Assembly: GCF_028583545.1 (NCBI RefSeq)
Contig: NZ_CP087107.1
Coordinates: forward strand, 248,001-312,000
DNA from: Methylobacterium sp. NMS14P
GTDB lineage: Bacteria; Pseudomonadota; Alphaproteobacteria; Rhizobiales; Beijerinckiaceae
Length of the DNA: 64,000 bases
Direction of reading: 5' to 3'
The position numbers and the translations under genes are program-made. The notes under the pieces are model-generated. The model saw nothing but the letters and a program-made list of their open reading frames with translations. It did not search any database and was not told the origin of the DNA. Below are positions 33,446 to 41,989 of this stretch, piece after piece (within the stretch, counting starts at the first letter, position 1; the number at the start of each line of letters is the position of its first letter).

Positions 33446-33938
33446 CGAGATCTCACGGATCGGAAGGTCTAGTTGAATGAGAGGCCGGATATGCGCGCCG
33501 GACGGAGATTCTTCGAAGATCCGCGCCGCATCCCGCTGCGCACTATTGAAGACCGGCGCCGATGATCGGATCAATGGAATAGGATTTCTATTTCGTCGCG
33601 GGATGGAAAAGCGTGTCCTCCCGATGACGGTGCGCGCAGCAAAGGCATCTCCCGATCGCAGGGGTGTGCCGGTCCCGTATCGTCGGCGGCTTCGGCTGCC
33701 CCGACGGCAGGGCCGGACCAGGCGCCGCAGAGGATCTTCGTGACGGTCTCTGTGGGTGAAGAAAGGTATTTTCTCCAAGGATCGACACGTAAATCAAAAC
33801 TATTTCCGAGGGAGATCTGCCGAGATGAAGGTCCCAAATGCCTGGCCGGCGTCGGGATTCAGCTTGAGTACGGAGATCATCTCACCGATTCCATGGCCGT
33901 GCGCCCGGTGGCGCGGGTCGGATCGGGAACAGGAAGCC
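33446..33938. other. Divergent promoter region of the organosulfur island
   Basis: About 490 bases separate the SsuA-like gene from the acyl-CoA-dehydrogenase-like gene. No gene is convincing. Two AT-rich patches (near 33575-33610 and 33760-33815) stand out from the GC-rich background and are the likely promoters. No perfect long dyad was found. Confidence 0.5.
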
Positions 33939-35162
33939 ATGTCGCAGACGGAAGCGGGGTGGGGTGCGGGGCCGAGCGCGCGCTACGAGGCGCTGGCGGA
34001 CCGGTTCCGCCCGGTCTTCGCCGAGATCCGCGCCACCGCGGTCGAGCGGGACCGCACCCGCGGCCTGCCCCATGCCGAGATCGGCTGGCTGCGGGAGGCG
34101 AACTTCACCACCCTGCGCCTCGCCGCCGAGGAGGGCGGACACGGCGCCAGCCTTCCGGAGCTGTTCGCGCTGCTGATCGAGCTGTCCCAGGCGGATTCCA
34201 ACGTCACCAACGCCCTGCGCGCCCATTTCGGCTTCACCGAGGACGCGCTGTGCTCCGCGTCGGCCGCGTGGCGCACCGCCTGGATCGCCCGGATCGGTGC
34301 CGGCGAGACGATCGGCAGCGGCGTCTCCGAGACGGGTCCCGCCAAGGTCGGCGCCTTCGACACGGTGGTCCGGCGCCGCGACGGGAGTCACGTCGTCGAC
34401 GGCCGGAAATTCTACACCACGGGCTCGCTGTTCGCGGATTACATCCATCTCTCGGCCGAGGACGAGGCGGGCGGCGCCGTGACCGCCGCGGTGCCGGTGC
34501 GCGCCCCGGGCGTGACCATCGTGGACGACTGGGACGGGTTCGGGCAGGCGCTCACCGCCAGCGGCACCGCGACCTTCGAGGACGTCGTGCTCGATCCCGC
34601 GCTGATCAAGCCGGATCCGGCGCGCTTCCCCTACGCCATGGCGTTCTTCCAGCTGGTGCATCTCGCCACGCTCGCCGGGATCGGCCGGGCCGCGGCCGAG
34701 GACGTGGCCCGGCTCGTGGCCGAGCGTGCCCGGGTCTACAGCCACGGCAATGCCGGGCGCGCGGCGGACGACCCTCAGATCCAGGCGGTGGTGGGGCGCG
34801 TCCGGGGGAACGCCTACGCGGCCGGCGCCGTGGTGCTGAAGGCCGCCGAATCCCTCCAGCGGGTCTACGACGCGCATCGGGCCGGCGACGGCGCGGCGAC
34901 GGAACGGGCGACGACGCTCGCCGATGTCGAGGTCAACCAGGCGGTGAGCGTGGTGACCGATCTCGTGCTCCAGGCCACGACGAGCCTGTTCGACGCGCTC
35001 GGCGCCTCGGCGGTGAAGGTGGGCCTCGGCCTCGACCGCTACTGGCGCAACGCCCGCACCATCGCGTCCCACAACCCGCGGATCTACCGGGACCGGATCG
35101 TCGGGGCCTTCGCGGTCACCGGCGCGCCGCCGCCGCGCCAGTACCGCGTCGGATCGGCGTGA
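33939..35162 (+). CDS. Acyl-CoA-dehydrogenase-fold flavin monooxygenase (SfnB/DszC-like)
   Basis: 407 residues with the acyl-CoA dehydrogenase fold: N-terminal helices (1-110), the beta domain with ETGPAKVGAF and DGRKFYTTGSLFADY, and a C-terminal helical bundle ending HNPRIYRDRIVGAFAVTG. The catalytic glutamate of true dehydrogenases is not evident, and HNPR near the end is typical of DszC/SfnB-type monooxygenases, which use FMNH2 and O2. AGGAAGCC precedes the ATG. It is followed seven bases later by an LLM monooxygenase, the same pairing as DszC and DszA in sulfur removal. The substrate is unknown. Confidence 0.87.
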   Translation: MSQTEAGWGAGPSARYEALADRFRPVFAEIRATAVERDRTRGLPHAEIGWLREANFTTLRLAAEEGGHGASLPELFALLIELSQADSNVTNALRAHFGFTEDALCSASAAWRTAWIARIGAGETIGSGVSETGPAKVGAFDTVVRRRDGSHVVDGRKFYTTGSLFADYIHLSAEDEAGGAVTAAVPVRAPGVTIVDDWDGFGQALTASGTATFEDVVLDPALIKPDPARFPYAMAFFQLVHLATLAGIGRAAAEDVARLVAERARVYSHGNAGRAADDPQIQAVVGRVRGNAYAAGAVVLKAAESLQRVYDAHRAGDGAATERATTLADVEVNQAVSVVTDLVLQATTSLFDALGASAVKVGLGLDRYWRNARTIASHNPRIYRDRIVGAFAVTGAPPPRQYRVGSA

Positions 35163-35169
35163 GGCGACC

Positions 35170-36519
35170 GTGCCGCGCCGCCGCGACCGCATGCGCCTGG
35201 GCGCGTTCCTGTACCCCGGCGGGCACCACGTCGCCGCGTGGCGGCACCCGTCCGCGCAGGCGGATGCCGGGATCAACGCCGCCCATTACCGGCAGATCGC
35301 CCGGACCGCCGAGGCCGCGAAGTTCGACCTGATCTTCCTCGCCGACGGCGTCAGCATCCGGGGCGACGATCTCGACGCCCTGAGCCGCACGGCGATCCGC
35401 TACGTCGGCCAGTTCGAGCCGCTGACCCTGCTGTCGCACCTCTCGGCCGTGACCGAGCGGATCGGCCTCGTGGCGACGGCCTCGACCACCTACAACGAGC
35501 CGTTCCACGTCGCCCGCAAGTTCGCCTCGCTCGACCACCTGAGCGGCGGCCGCGCCGGGTGGAACCTCGTCACCTCGGCCGATCCGCGGGAGGCCTGGAA
35601 CTTCAGCCGGGAGAGCCACCTCGCCCACGCCAACCGCTACGCCCGTGCGGAGGAATTCGTGGACGTGGTCCGCGGCCTCTGGGATTCCTACGCGGACGAC
35701 GCCTTCGTGCGCGACCGGGACTCCGGCCGCTTCTTCGAGCCCTCGAAGCTGCACCTCCTCGCCCACGAGGGCGAACACTTCTCGGTCCGCGGTCCCCTCA
35801 ACGTCCCGCGCCCGCCGCAGGGGCATCCGGTGGTGGTGCAGGCGGGCTCGTCGGAGGCCGGCAAGGCGCTCGCCGCCCGCACCGCCGAGGTGATCTTCAC
35901 CGCCCAGCAAACCCTCGAGGACGCCGTGGCGTTCTACGCCGACGTGAAGGGCCGGATGGCGGGGCACGGCCGCGACCCGGACCACCTGAAGATCATGCCG
36001 GGCGCCTTCCCGGTGGTCGGCCGGACCGAGGCGGAGGCGCAGGACAAGTTCGCCGCCCTGCAGGCCCTGATCCACCCCGTCGTCGGCCGCTCGCTCCTGG
36101 AGCAGCTCACCGGCGCCGACCTCTCGGCCTACCCGGACGACGCGATCGTGCCGGACCTGCCCGAGACCAACGGCGGCAAGAGCCGCCAGGAACTGTTCCT
36201 GCGCCTCGCCCGGCGCGAGGGCCTGACCATCCGCGACCTGTACCTGCGCGCGGCCAGTGCCCGCGGGCACTGGGTGATCGTCGGGACGCCCGGACAGATC
36301 GCCGACGCCCTGCAGGAGCGCTTCGAGGCGCGCGGCGCGGACGGCTTCAACATCATGCCGCCGACACTGCCCGGGGGCCTCGACGATTTCGCCACCCTCG
36401 TCATCCCCGAACTGCAGCGCCGGGGCCTGTTCCGGCGGGACTATGAGGGCGCGACGTTGCGTGAGAATCTCGGCCTGCCCCGGCCGGCCGGCCGGGCGTG
36501 GCGGAGTGCCAGGGGATGA
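35170..36519 (+). CDS. LLM-class flavin monooxygenase (DszA/NtaA type), second copy
   Basis: 449 residues from a GTG preceded by GTGAGGCGACC; an ATG seven codons later is an alternative. Markers are MRLGAFLYPGGHHVAAWRHP, FDLIFLADGVSI, LVATASTTYNEPFHVARKFAS and GGRAGWNLVTSADPREAWNF. It belongs to the same family as the minus-strand copy at 30048 but is not a recent duplicate, as substrate-side segments differ. It is co-transcribed with the DszC-like gene upstream and the sulfite dehydrogenase downstream, implying that its reaction or its partner's releases sulfite. Confidence 0.9.
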   Translation: MPRRRDRMRLGAFLYPGGHHVAAWRHPSAQADAGINAAHYRQIARTAEAAKFDLIFLADGVSIRGDDLDALSRTAIRYVGQFEPLTLLSHLSAVTERIGLVATASTTYNEPFHVARKFASLDHLSGGRAGWNLVTSADPREAWNFSRESHLAHANRYARAEEFVDVVRGLWDSYADDAFVRDRDSGRFFEPSKLHLLAHEGEHFSVRGPLNVPRPPQGHPVVVQAGSSEAGKALAARTAEVIFTAQQTLEDAVAFYADVKGRMAGHGRDPDHLKIMPGAFPVVGRTEAEAQDKFAALQALIHPVVGRSLLEQLTGADLSAYPDDAIVPDLPETNGGKSRQELFLRLARREGLTIRDLYLRAASARGHWVIVGTPGQIADALQERFEARGADGFNIMPPTLPGGLDDFATLVIPELQRRGLFRRDYEGATLRENLGLPRPAGRAWRSARG

Positions 36520-36542
36520 GCCATTGACGATGAGCTGTGCCG

Positions 36543-37787
36543 ATGAGCCGTGACGATGAACCCCCGCCGGCGCGCCGCCGCTTCCTCGCACAGGGCGCGG
36601 CGGCGGCCGCGGCCGTCCTCGCGGGCGGGCCGGGCCGGGCGGAGGAGGCGTCGCCCCCGGCCGTTCCCGAATGGATGAAGAGCCCGGGCGCCGATGTCGG
36701 CAGCCAGACCTACGGCCGGCCCTCGCGCTTCGAGGACGGCGTGATCCGCAACGTCCCGAAGGGTCTGAAGCAGTATATCTCGGCGTCGAGCCGCACGCCG
36801 CTGCAGGATCTCGACGGCATCCTGACGCCCAACGGCCTGTTCTACGAGCGCCACCACGGCGGCATCCCGGACATCGATCCGGCCCGGCACCGGCTGATGA
36901 TCCACGGGCTCGTCGAGACGCCGCTGATCCTCACCATGGAGGACATCCGCCGCTTCCCGTCGGAGTCGCACATCTACTTCCTCGAATGCTCGGGCAACCC
37001 GGGCTTCGAGGCCATCAAGGGGCGGACGGCGTCGGACCTCGTCGGCCTCGTCAGCTGCGCCGAATGGACGGGCGTGCGCCTCGCGACCGTGCTGGCGGAG
37101 GCCGGGCTCAAGCCGGACGCGCGGTGGGTCGTGGCCGAGGGGGCGGACGCCGCCGCGCTGACCCGCAGCATCCCGATCGCCAAGTGCCTCGACGACGCCC
37201 TGCTGGTCTACAGCCAGAACGGTGAGCGGCTGCGCCCGCAGCAGGGCTACCCGCTCCGGGTGCTCCTGCCCGGCTACGAGGGCAACATGAGCGTGAAGTG
37301 GCTGCGCCGGCTCAACGTCACGGCGGAGCCGGCCTATTCCCGCGAGGAGACGGCGAAGTACACGGACCTGATGGCCGACGGCACGGCCCGGCAATTCACC
37401 TTCGTCATGGAGGCCAAGTCGATCATCACGCGGCCCTCGGGCACGCAGCGGATCGCCCCCGGCTTCCACGAGATCACCGGCCTCGCCTGGAGCGGGCGCG
37501 GGCGGATCCGCGGCGTGCAGGTCTCGGCCGACGGCGGCGCGAGCTGGCGCGACGCGGCCCTGCAGGAGCCGGTGCTCAACCGGGCGCTGACGCGTTTCCG
37601 CCTGCCCTGGCACTGGGACGGCACGCCGACGACCATCGCGAGCCGGGCGATCGACGAGACCGGGTACGTCCAGCCGAGCTTCAACGCGCTGACGGCGGTG
37701 CGCGGCCTCAAATCCTTCTACCACAACAACGCGGTCGTGCCCTGGCGCATCGCGGCGGACGGCGAGGTGGCCAATGGCTATGCGTGA
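36543..37787 (+). CDS. Periplasmic molybdenum sulfite dehydrogenase (SoxC/SorA-like)
   Basis: 414 residues. A twin-arginine signal opens the protein (ARRRFLAQGAAAAAAVLAGG). The sulfite oxidase fold follows, with molybdenum ligand C149 in FLECSGNPG and the dimerisation domain after about 285. MIHGLVETPLILTMEDI and RPQQGYPLRVLLPGYEGNMSVKWLRR are family hallmarks. It oxidises sulfite (or a sulfur-bound sulfane in the Sox cycle) to the sulfate level. It overlaps its c-type cytochrome gene by 14 bases. No soxXYZAB genes are near, so free sulfite from desulfonation is the likely substrate. Confidence 0.88.
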   Translation: MSRDDEPPPARRRFLAQGAAAAAAVLAGGPGRAEEASPPAVPEWMKSPGADVGSQTYGRPSRFEDGVIRNVPKGLKQYISASSRTPLQDLDGILTPNGLFYERHHGGIPDIDPARHRLMIHGLVETPLILTMEDIRRFPSESHIYFLECSGNPGFEAIKGRTASDLVGLVSCAEWTGVRLATVLAEAGLKPDARWVVAEGADAAALTRSIPIAKCLDDALLVYSQNGERLRPQQGYPLRVLLPGYEGNMSVKWLRRLNVTAEPAYSREETAKYTDLMADGTARQFTFVMEAKSIITRPSGTQRIAPGFHEITGLAWSGRGRIRGVQVSADGGASWRDAALQEPVLNRALTRFRLPWHWDGTPTTIASRAIDETGYVQPSFNALTAVRGLKSFYHNNAVVPWRIAADGEVANGYA

Positions 37788-38316
37788 AGCCCGCGCCGCC
37801 GTCGGCATGGCCCTGGTGCTGGCCTGCGCCGGGCCGGCGCGGGCCGGCGAGCGCCTCGGGATCGGTCGCCCGGCCTCGCAGGCCGAGATCGCCGCCTGGG
37901 ACATCGATATCGACCGCGACGGGCGGAAGCTGCCGCCGGGGAACGGCAGCGTCGCGCGGGGGCGCGCGGTGTTCGACGCGCAGTGCGCGTCCTGTCACGG
38001 CGGCCGGGGCGAGGGCGGGCTCGGCGAGCGGCTCGTCGGCGGGCAGGGCACGCTCGCCTCGCCGAAGCCGCTCAAGACCGTCGGCAGCTTCTGGCCCTAC
38101 GCGCCGACCCTGTTCGACTACATCCGGCGAGCGATGCCGATGAACGCACCGCAATCGCTCAGCGCCGACGACGTCTACGCGGTCTCTGGCTACGTCCTGT
38201 ACCTGAACGGGCTCGTCCCGGAGAGCGCCGTGGTCGATGCCGCCACCCTGGCCGCCGTCCGGATGCCGAACCGCGACGGGTTCGTCCCCGATCCCAGGCC
38301 GGACGTGAAACCCTGA
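37774..38316 (+). CDS. Mono-haem c-type cytochrome partner of the sulfite dehydrogenase
   Basis: 180 residues with a Sec signal (residues 1-24, cleaved after ARAG). The haem motif CASCH is at 71-75 and the axial methionine is probably in RRAMPMNAP. RLGIGRPASQAEIAAWDIDID and FWPYAPTLFDYIRRAMP match the N-terminal part of SoxD. Canonical SoxD is about twice as long with two haems; this protein ends after one domain. It accepts electrons from the overlapping sulfite dehydrogenase and passes them to the respiratory chain. Confidence 0.88.
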   Translation: MAMREARAAVGMALVLACAGPARAGERLGIGRPASQAEIAAWDIDIDRDGRKLPPGNGSVARGRAVFDAQCASCHGGRGEGGLGERLVGGQGTLASPKPLKTVGSFWPYAPTLFDYIRRAMPMNAPQSLSADDVYAVSGYVLYLNGLVPESAVVDAATLAAVRMPNRDGFVPDPRPDVKP

Positions 38317-38407
38317 CGGGAGCGGCATGCCCGCCGCAGCCGGTGCCGGATCGCGCCGCGCCTGCCCGGGGCGGGATCGCGGGGCGCGGCGCCGACATGT
38401 CTGGCCC

Positions 38408-39298
38408 TCAGCGGACGACGCCCCAGCGCCGCACCGTCACCCGCTCCAGGGTGGCGAACACGCCGTTCTCGATGACGAGCCCGATCAGGATGACCAGGAG
38501 CAGGCCGGCGAAGACCCGGTCGGTGTAGAGCTCGTTGCGGTTCTGATAGATGTACCAGCCCAGGCCGCCCTTGCCGGAGGCCGCCCCGAAGACCAGCTCC
38601 GCCGCGATCAGGGTCCGCCACGCGAAGGCCCAGCCGATCTTGAGACCCGACAGGATCGCCGGCAGCGCCGCCGGGATCAGCACCTGCCAGACATACGCGA
38701 GGCCGGCCAGTCCGTAATTGCGTCCCGCCATGCGCAGGGTGTCCGGGACGCCCTGGAAGCCCGCGAAGGTGTTGAGTGCGAGTGGCCACAGGACCGCGTG
38801 GACCAGCACGAAGACGAGGCTGCCGTTGCCGAGGCCGAACCAGAGCAGCGCGAGCGGCAGCAGCGCGATCGCCGGCAGCGGGTTGAACATCGCCGTCAGC
38901 GTCGAGAGCAGGTCGCGGCCGAGCTGTGTCGAGACCGCCAGCGTCGTCAGCCCGAAGGCGAGGACGACACCGATCAGGTAGCCCTGCGCCAGGACCGCGA
39001 GGGAGATCCAGACGCGCGCGACCAGCTCCCCGTCGGCCAGCCCCTCCACCAGGGCCGACAGGGTCGCGGTGAAGCTGGGCAGCAGGAGATCGTTGTTCTG
39101 GACGCGCGCCAGTGCCTCCCAGGCCGCCGCCAGGACGGCGAGGATCAGGCTCTTGCGGAGCCAGCCCTGCTGCCAGAGCCGTGTCGACAGCGGCAGCGCC
39201 CGGGCGACCGGCGCCCCCGCGAAGGGCGGGAGGGGGCGGTCGTATTCCGGCCGGATCGGCGGCAGGGCGCGGCTTCCCGAGGCGAGCGGCGGGGTCAC
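38408..39298 (-). CDS. ssuC: SsuC/TauC-type ABC transporter permease
   Basis: 296 residues from a GTG overlapping the ATPase stop (GTGA). About six helices with the binding-protein-dependent permease coupling motif near 195-220 (TLRMAGRNYGLAGLAYVWQVLIPAALPAI). A 45-residue proline-rich cytoplasmic tail precedes the first helix. It is the third gene of an ssuA-ssuB-ssuC order on the minus strand, converging on the sulfite dehydrogenase operon. It imports aliphatic sulfonates, taurine or related compounds. Confidence 0.9.
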   Translation of the reverse strand: MTPPLASGSRALPPIRPEYDRPLPPFAGAPVARALPLSTRLWQQGWLRKSLILAVLAAAWEALARVQNNDLLLPSFTATLSALVEGLADGELVARVWISLAVLAQGYLIGVVLAFGLTTLAVSTQLGRDLLSTLTAMFNPLPAIALLPLALLWFGLGNGSLVFVLVHAVLWPLALNTFAGFQGVPDTLRMAGRNYGLAGLAYVWQVLIPAALPAILSGLKIGWAFAWRTLIAAELVFGAASGKGGLGWYIYQNRNELYTDRVFAGLLLVILIGLVIENGVFATLERVTVRRWGVVR

Positions 39299-40170
39299 GG
39301 GGCGGCCCTCGCCGCAATCTCCGCCGCCGGTTCGAACAGGCGGTCGTGCAGGCGCTGGGCGGCGGCCTGGAAATCGCGGCTCCCGAGGCTCGTCAGGTCG
39401 AAGGCGTGGCTGTTGACCTCGCTGCGGACGCGCCCCGGATGGGGCGAGAGCAGCGCCACCCGGTTGCCTACCACCAGGGCCTCCTCGATGGAGTGGGTGA
39501 CGAACAGCAGCGTGAAGCGGACCTCCTCCCAGAGCGCCAGCAGCTCCTCCTGCATCTTGCGCCGGGTGAGGGCGTCGAGGGCCGCGAAGGGCTCATCCAT
39601 CAGCAGCACCCGGGGCTGCATGGCGAGCGCCCGGGCGATGGCCACGCGCTGCTTCATGCCGCCGGAGAGCTGGTGCGGGTAGCTCCCGGTAAACGGCGTC
39701 AGGCCGACCTTGTCGATGAAGTGGCGCGCCCGCTCGGCGGCCGCCCGCCGGCCGAGGAGGCCGGAGGCCCGCAGCGGGAAGGCCACGTTCTGCAGCACGG
39801 TCTTCCAGGGCGGAAGCTGATCGAATTCCTGGAAGACGACGATGCGGTCCGGCCCCGGCCCCCGCACCGCGTTGCCGTCGAGGGTGATCGTGCCCTCGCT
39901 CGGTGGAAGGAAGCCCGCCACCGCCTTGAGCAGGGTGGACTTCCCGCAGCCAGAGGGACCGAGCAGGACGAAGCGGTCCGCCTCGTAGACGTCGAGGTCG
40001 ACGCGGTGGGCGGCGCGGACCACGCGGGTCGGGGTCCGGTAGTCCAGGCTGACGCCCGCGATGCGCAGGAGCGGCGGCGGCAGCGCGGCGGGCGCGGGCT
40101 CCCCGCCATCCTGAGCCGGCGCGTCCGGCTCCGGCATCGCGGGCCTCGCGCGCGCGTCGGTCAGGGTCAT
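39295..40170 (-). CDS. ssuB: SsuB/TauB-type ABC transporter ATPase
   Basis: 291 residues. Walker A GPSGCGKST (about 71-79), Q-loop FQEFDQLPPW, signature LSGGMKQRVAIARALA and Walker B VLLMDEPFAALDA are intact. The first 35 residues form an alanine/proline-rich tail. It sits between the binding protein (13-base gap) and permease (overlap). It energises import of sulfonate-type compounds. Confidence 0.92.
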   Translation of the reverse strand: MTLTDARARPAMPEPDAPAQDGGEPAPAALPPPLLRIAGVSLDYRTPTRVVRAAHRVDLDVYEADRFVLLGPSGCGKSTLLKAVAGFLPPSEGTITLDGNAVRGPGPDRIVVFQEFDQLPPWKTVLQNVAFPLRASGLLGRRAAAERARHFIDKVGLTPFTGSYPHQLSGGMKQRVAIARALAMQPRVLLMDEPFAALDALTRRKMQEELLALWEEVRFTLLFVTHSIEEALVVGNRVALLSPHPGRVRSEVNSHAFDLTSLGSRDFQAAAQRLHDRLFEPAAEIAARAAP

Positions 40171-40183
40171 CGAGGCCGCCCGC

Positions 40184-41218
40184 TCAGCTGCCCGCCGCGG
40201 TGCGCGGGCTGTCGAAGAAGTAGTCGGTCAGCGCCTTGGGCTCCGTCTTGATGGCGCCGACGCGGTGCATGAACTGGCCGAGGCCGAGGGTGTTCTGCGG
40301 CTCGACCTTGAAGCTGACCTGCGGGTTCCTGATCACCTTGAGGAGCAGGTCGCGATCGATCCGGCTGTTGCTCGCCTTGATGTAGATGTCGGCCGCCTTC
40401 TCGGGGTTCTCGGTGACGAACTTCGCCGCCTCGTCGAGCGCGTCGAGGAAGGCCGCGTAGGTCTTGGGGCTGTCCCGGTAGAAGCGCTCGGTCCCGTACA
40501 GCACGGTCGAGGAGGCCGGACCGCCCTGGACGTCGTAGGAGCTCAGCACGACGTGCGCGTTCGGGTTCTCGGCCAGCTCCTGGTCCTGGAAGGGCGGATT
40601 GCCGAAATGGGCGGTGATCTCGGTGCCGCCCTTGATGATCGCGGCCGTCGCCTCCGGGTGCGGGACGGCGACGCTGATCCTGTCGAGCTTGGCGAACTCC
40701 TTGTCGCCCCAGAGCTTGGCGGAGGCCCATTGCAGGATGCGCGACTGGACCGACACGCCGACCGCCGGCACGGCGACGCGATCGGCCTCGGTCAGGTCCG
40801 CGATCGACTTCACCGCCGGCCGATTGCTGACGAGATAGTAGGGAAAGTTGCCGAGCGAGGCGATGCCCCTGACGCCCTGCCGGCCGCGGGTGCGGTCCCA
40901 GATGGTGAAGAGGGGCCCGACACCGGCACCGCCGACGTCGATCGACCCGGAGAGCAGCGCGTCATTCACGGCCGAGCCGCCGGAGAGCTGCACATACTCC
41001 ACCGCGATGTCGAGACCCGCGGCCTTGCCGTGCTTCTCGACGAGCTTCTGGTCCTCGATGACGTTCAGCAGCAGGTAGACGACCCCGAACTGCTTGGCGA
41101 TGCGCAGCCGACCCTCCGCGGCGGCGGCGGGGCCGAGCATCAGCCCGGCGAGCGCCAGGCCGCCGGCCAGGGCCGCAATCCGCCTGCGCGAGACCAAGCT
41201 CCACCGTGTCTCGACCAT
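40184..41218 (-). CDS. ssuA: SsuA-type aliphatic sulfonate/taurine-family binding protein
   Basis: 344 residues with an N-terminal signal (SRRRIAALAGGLALAGLMLGPAAAAEG). The mature part is the type II fold of the SsuA/NrtA/ThiY group (QFGVVYLLLNVIEDQKLVEKH; SGSIDVGGAGVGPLFTIWD). It heads the ssuABC transporter. Two perfect dyads lie 76-143 bases upstream and are probable control sites. Exact cargo (alkanesulfonate, sulfone, sulfonate ester or nitrile) is unknown. Confidence 0.87.
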   Translation of the reverse strand: MVETRWSLVSRRRIAALAGGLALAGLMLGPAAAAEGRLRIAKQFGVVYLLLNVIEDQKLVEKHGKAAGLDIAVEYVQLSGGSAVNDALLSGSIDVGGAGVGPLFTIWDRTRGRQGVRGIASLGNFPYYLVSNRPAVKSIADLTEADRVAVPAVGVSVQSRILQWASAKLWGDKEFAKLDRISVAVPHPEATAAIIKGGTEITAHFGNPPFQDQELAENPNAHVVLSSYDVQGGPASSTVLYGTERFYRDSPKTYAAFLDALDEAAKFVTENPEKAADIYIKASNSRIDRDLLLKVIRNPQVSFKVEPQNTLGLGQFMHRVGAIKTEPKALTDYFFDSPRTAAGS

Positions 41219-41293
41219 GTCCGTCCTCGATAAGCCCGCGTCGATGGATCGATGCGGGTACCACTATAAGAAATGCACCGAAGATCTGACGTT

Positions 41294-41314
41294 TTGTTGG
41301 AGATCGGTCAACAA
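41294..41314. promoter_or_regulatory. Inverted repeat TTGTTG-N9-CAACAA upstream of ssuA
   Basis: TTGTTG (41294-41299) and CAACAA (41309-41314) are exact inverted arms. The site lies 76 bases before the ssuA start in an AT-rich patch. LysR-type sulfur regulators (CysB, Cbl, SsuR) bind AT-rich sites in such positions; assignment to one is inference. Confidence 0.45.
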
Positions 41315-41338
41315 GAACCTTCTTTTACAATCTGCGTC

Positions 41339-41361
41339 ATGAGAGATATAGATGTTCTCAT
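41339..41361. promoter_or_regulatory. Inverted repeat ATGAGA-N11-TCTCAT upstream of ssuA
   Basis: Exact six-base arms at 41339-41344 and 41356-41361. It is the second dyad in the ssuA promoter region, 25 bases further upstream than the first. It could also serve the divergent TonB receptor gene, though that starts over 600 bases away. Confidence 0.4.
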
Positions 41362-41989
41362 ATCAATCGCATCTTTGAAGGATCATTCCGTCAGAGGAGC
41401 GGACAACCCGGTCGCGCTCCACGTTCGATCCGGTGCGGTCGCTTCGGTACCGGGCAGCTGAGGTGCTGACGCGCGTAGCGGCTCTCGGGATGACACCGAG
41501 GGAGAGACCGGATCCCCGGCCGGCCATGGGCCTGGGCTGCCTCTGACCTGCCGGCCCGCATCCTCCACGGGCGGCGGTCGCGAGAACAAGACAGCAGTCG
41601 CGGCGCCGCGGCGCCGCTGTGTCCGTTCGGCCACGGCTGCCGTAACATTATTACATTCGCCTGTCTGGCCGTTGACCCGGCCGGGCACCGCGGCAACTAT
41701 CCTCCCGCCAAGGTTCCCTGGCCCAGGCCCGGGGCTGAGACGGGCATTCGGTGCGCTCTTCGGAGCGCGGCCGGATCTGCCCCGCACCTGTCGACGGGGC
41801 GTGCCCGCTATCCACGGCCGCCGGTGCCCCGCACCGGGACGGTCCTGCGGCGGCGGCCCGCGTCAGGTGACCGGCCTTCGGCGCGATGACGTTCCTCGGG
41901 CGCGGTGCCCCAGCGGAGCGCGCGGTGCCGCCCGTCCGGGCGCGACGCCGCTCGCCTCCGCGCGGCCGCGCGCCGGCAGCAGCGAGTGT
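41362..41989. other. Gene-poor region between ssuA and the TonB receptor
   Basis: No convincing gene. Several GC-shadow frames cross it. One AT-rich spot near 41643-41660 (GTAACATTATTACATTCG) lies about 330 bases before the receptor start and may contain its promoter. I looked for a cobalamin riboswitch here because of the TonB and cobalt genes downstream, and saw no B12 box. Confidence 0.45.

Noticed and set aside
36543-38316. Complete thiosulfate-oxidising Sox system
   Set aside because: Only SoxC-like and half SoxD-like genes occur; soxXYZAB are absent from the window.
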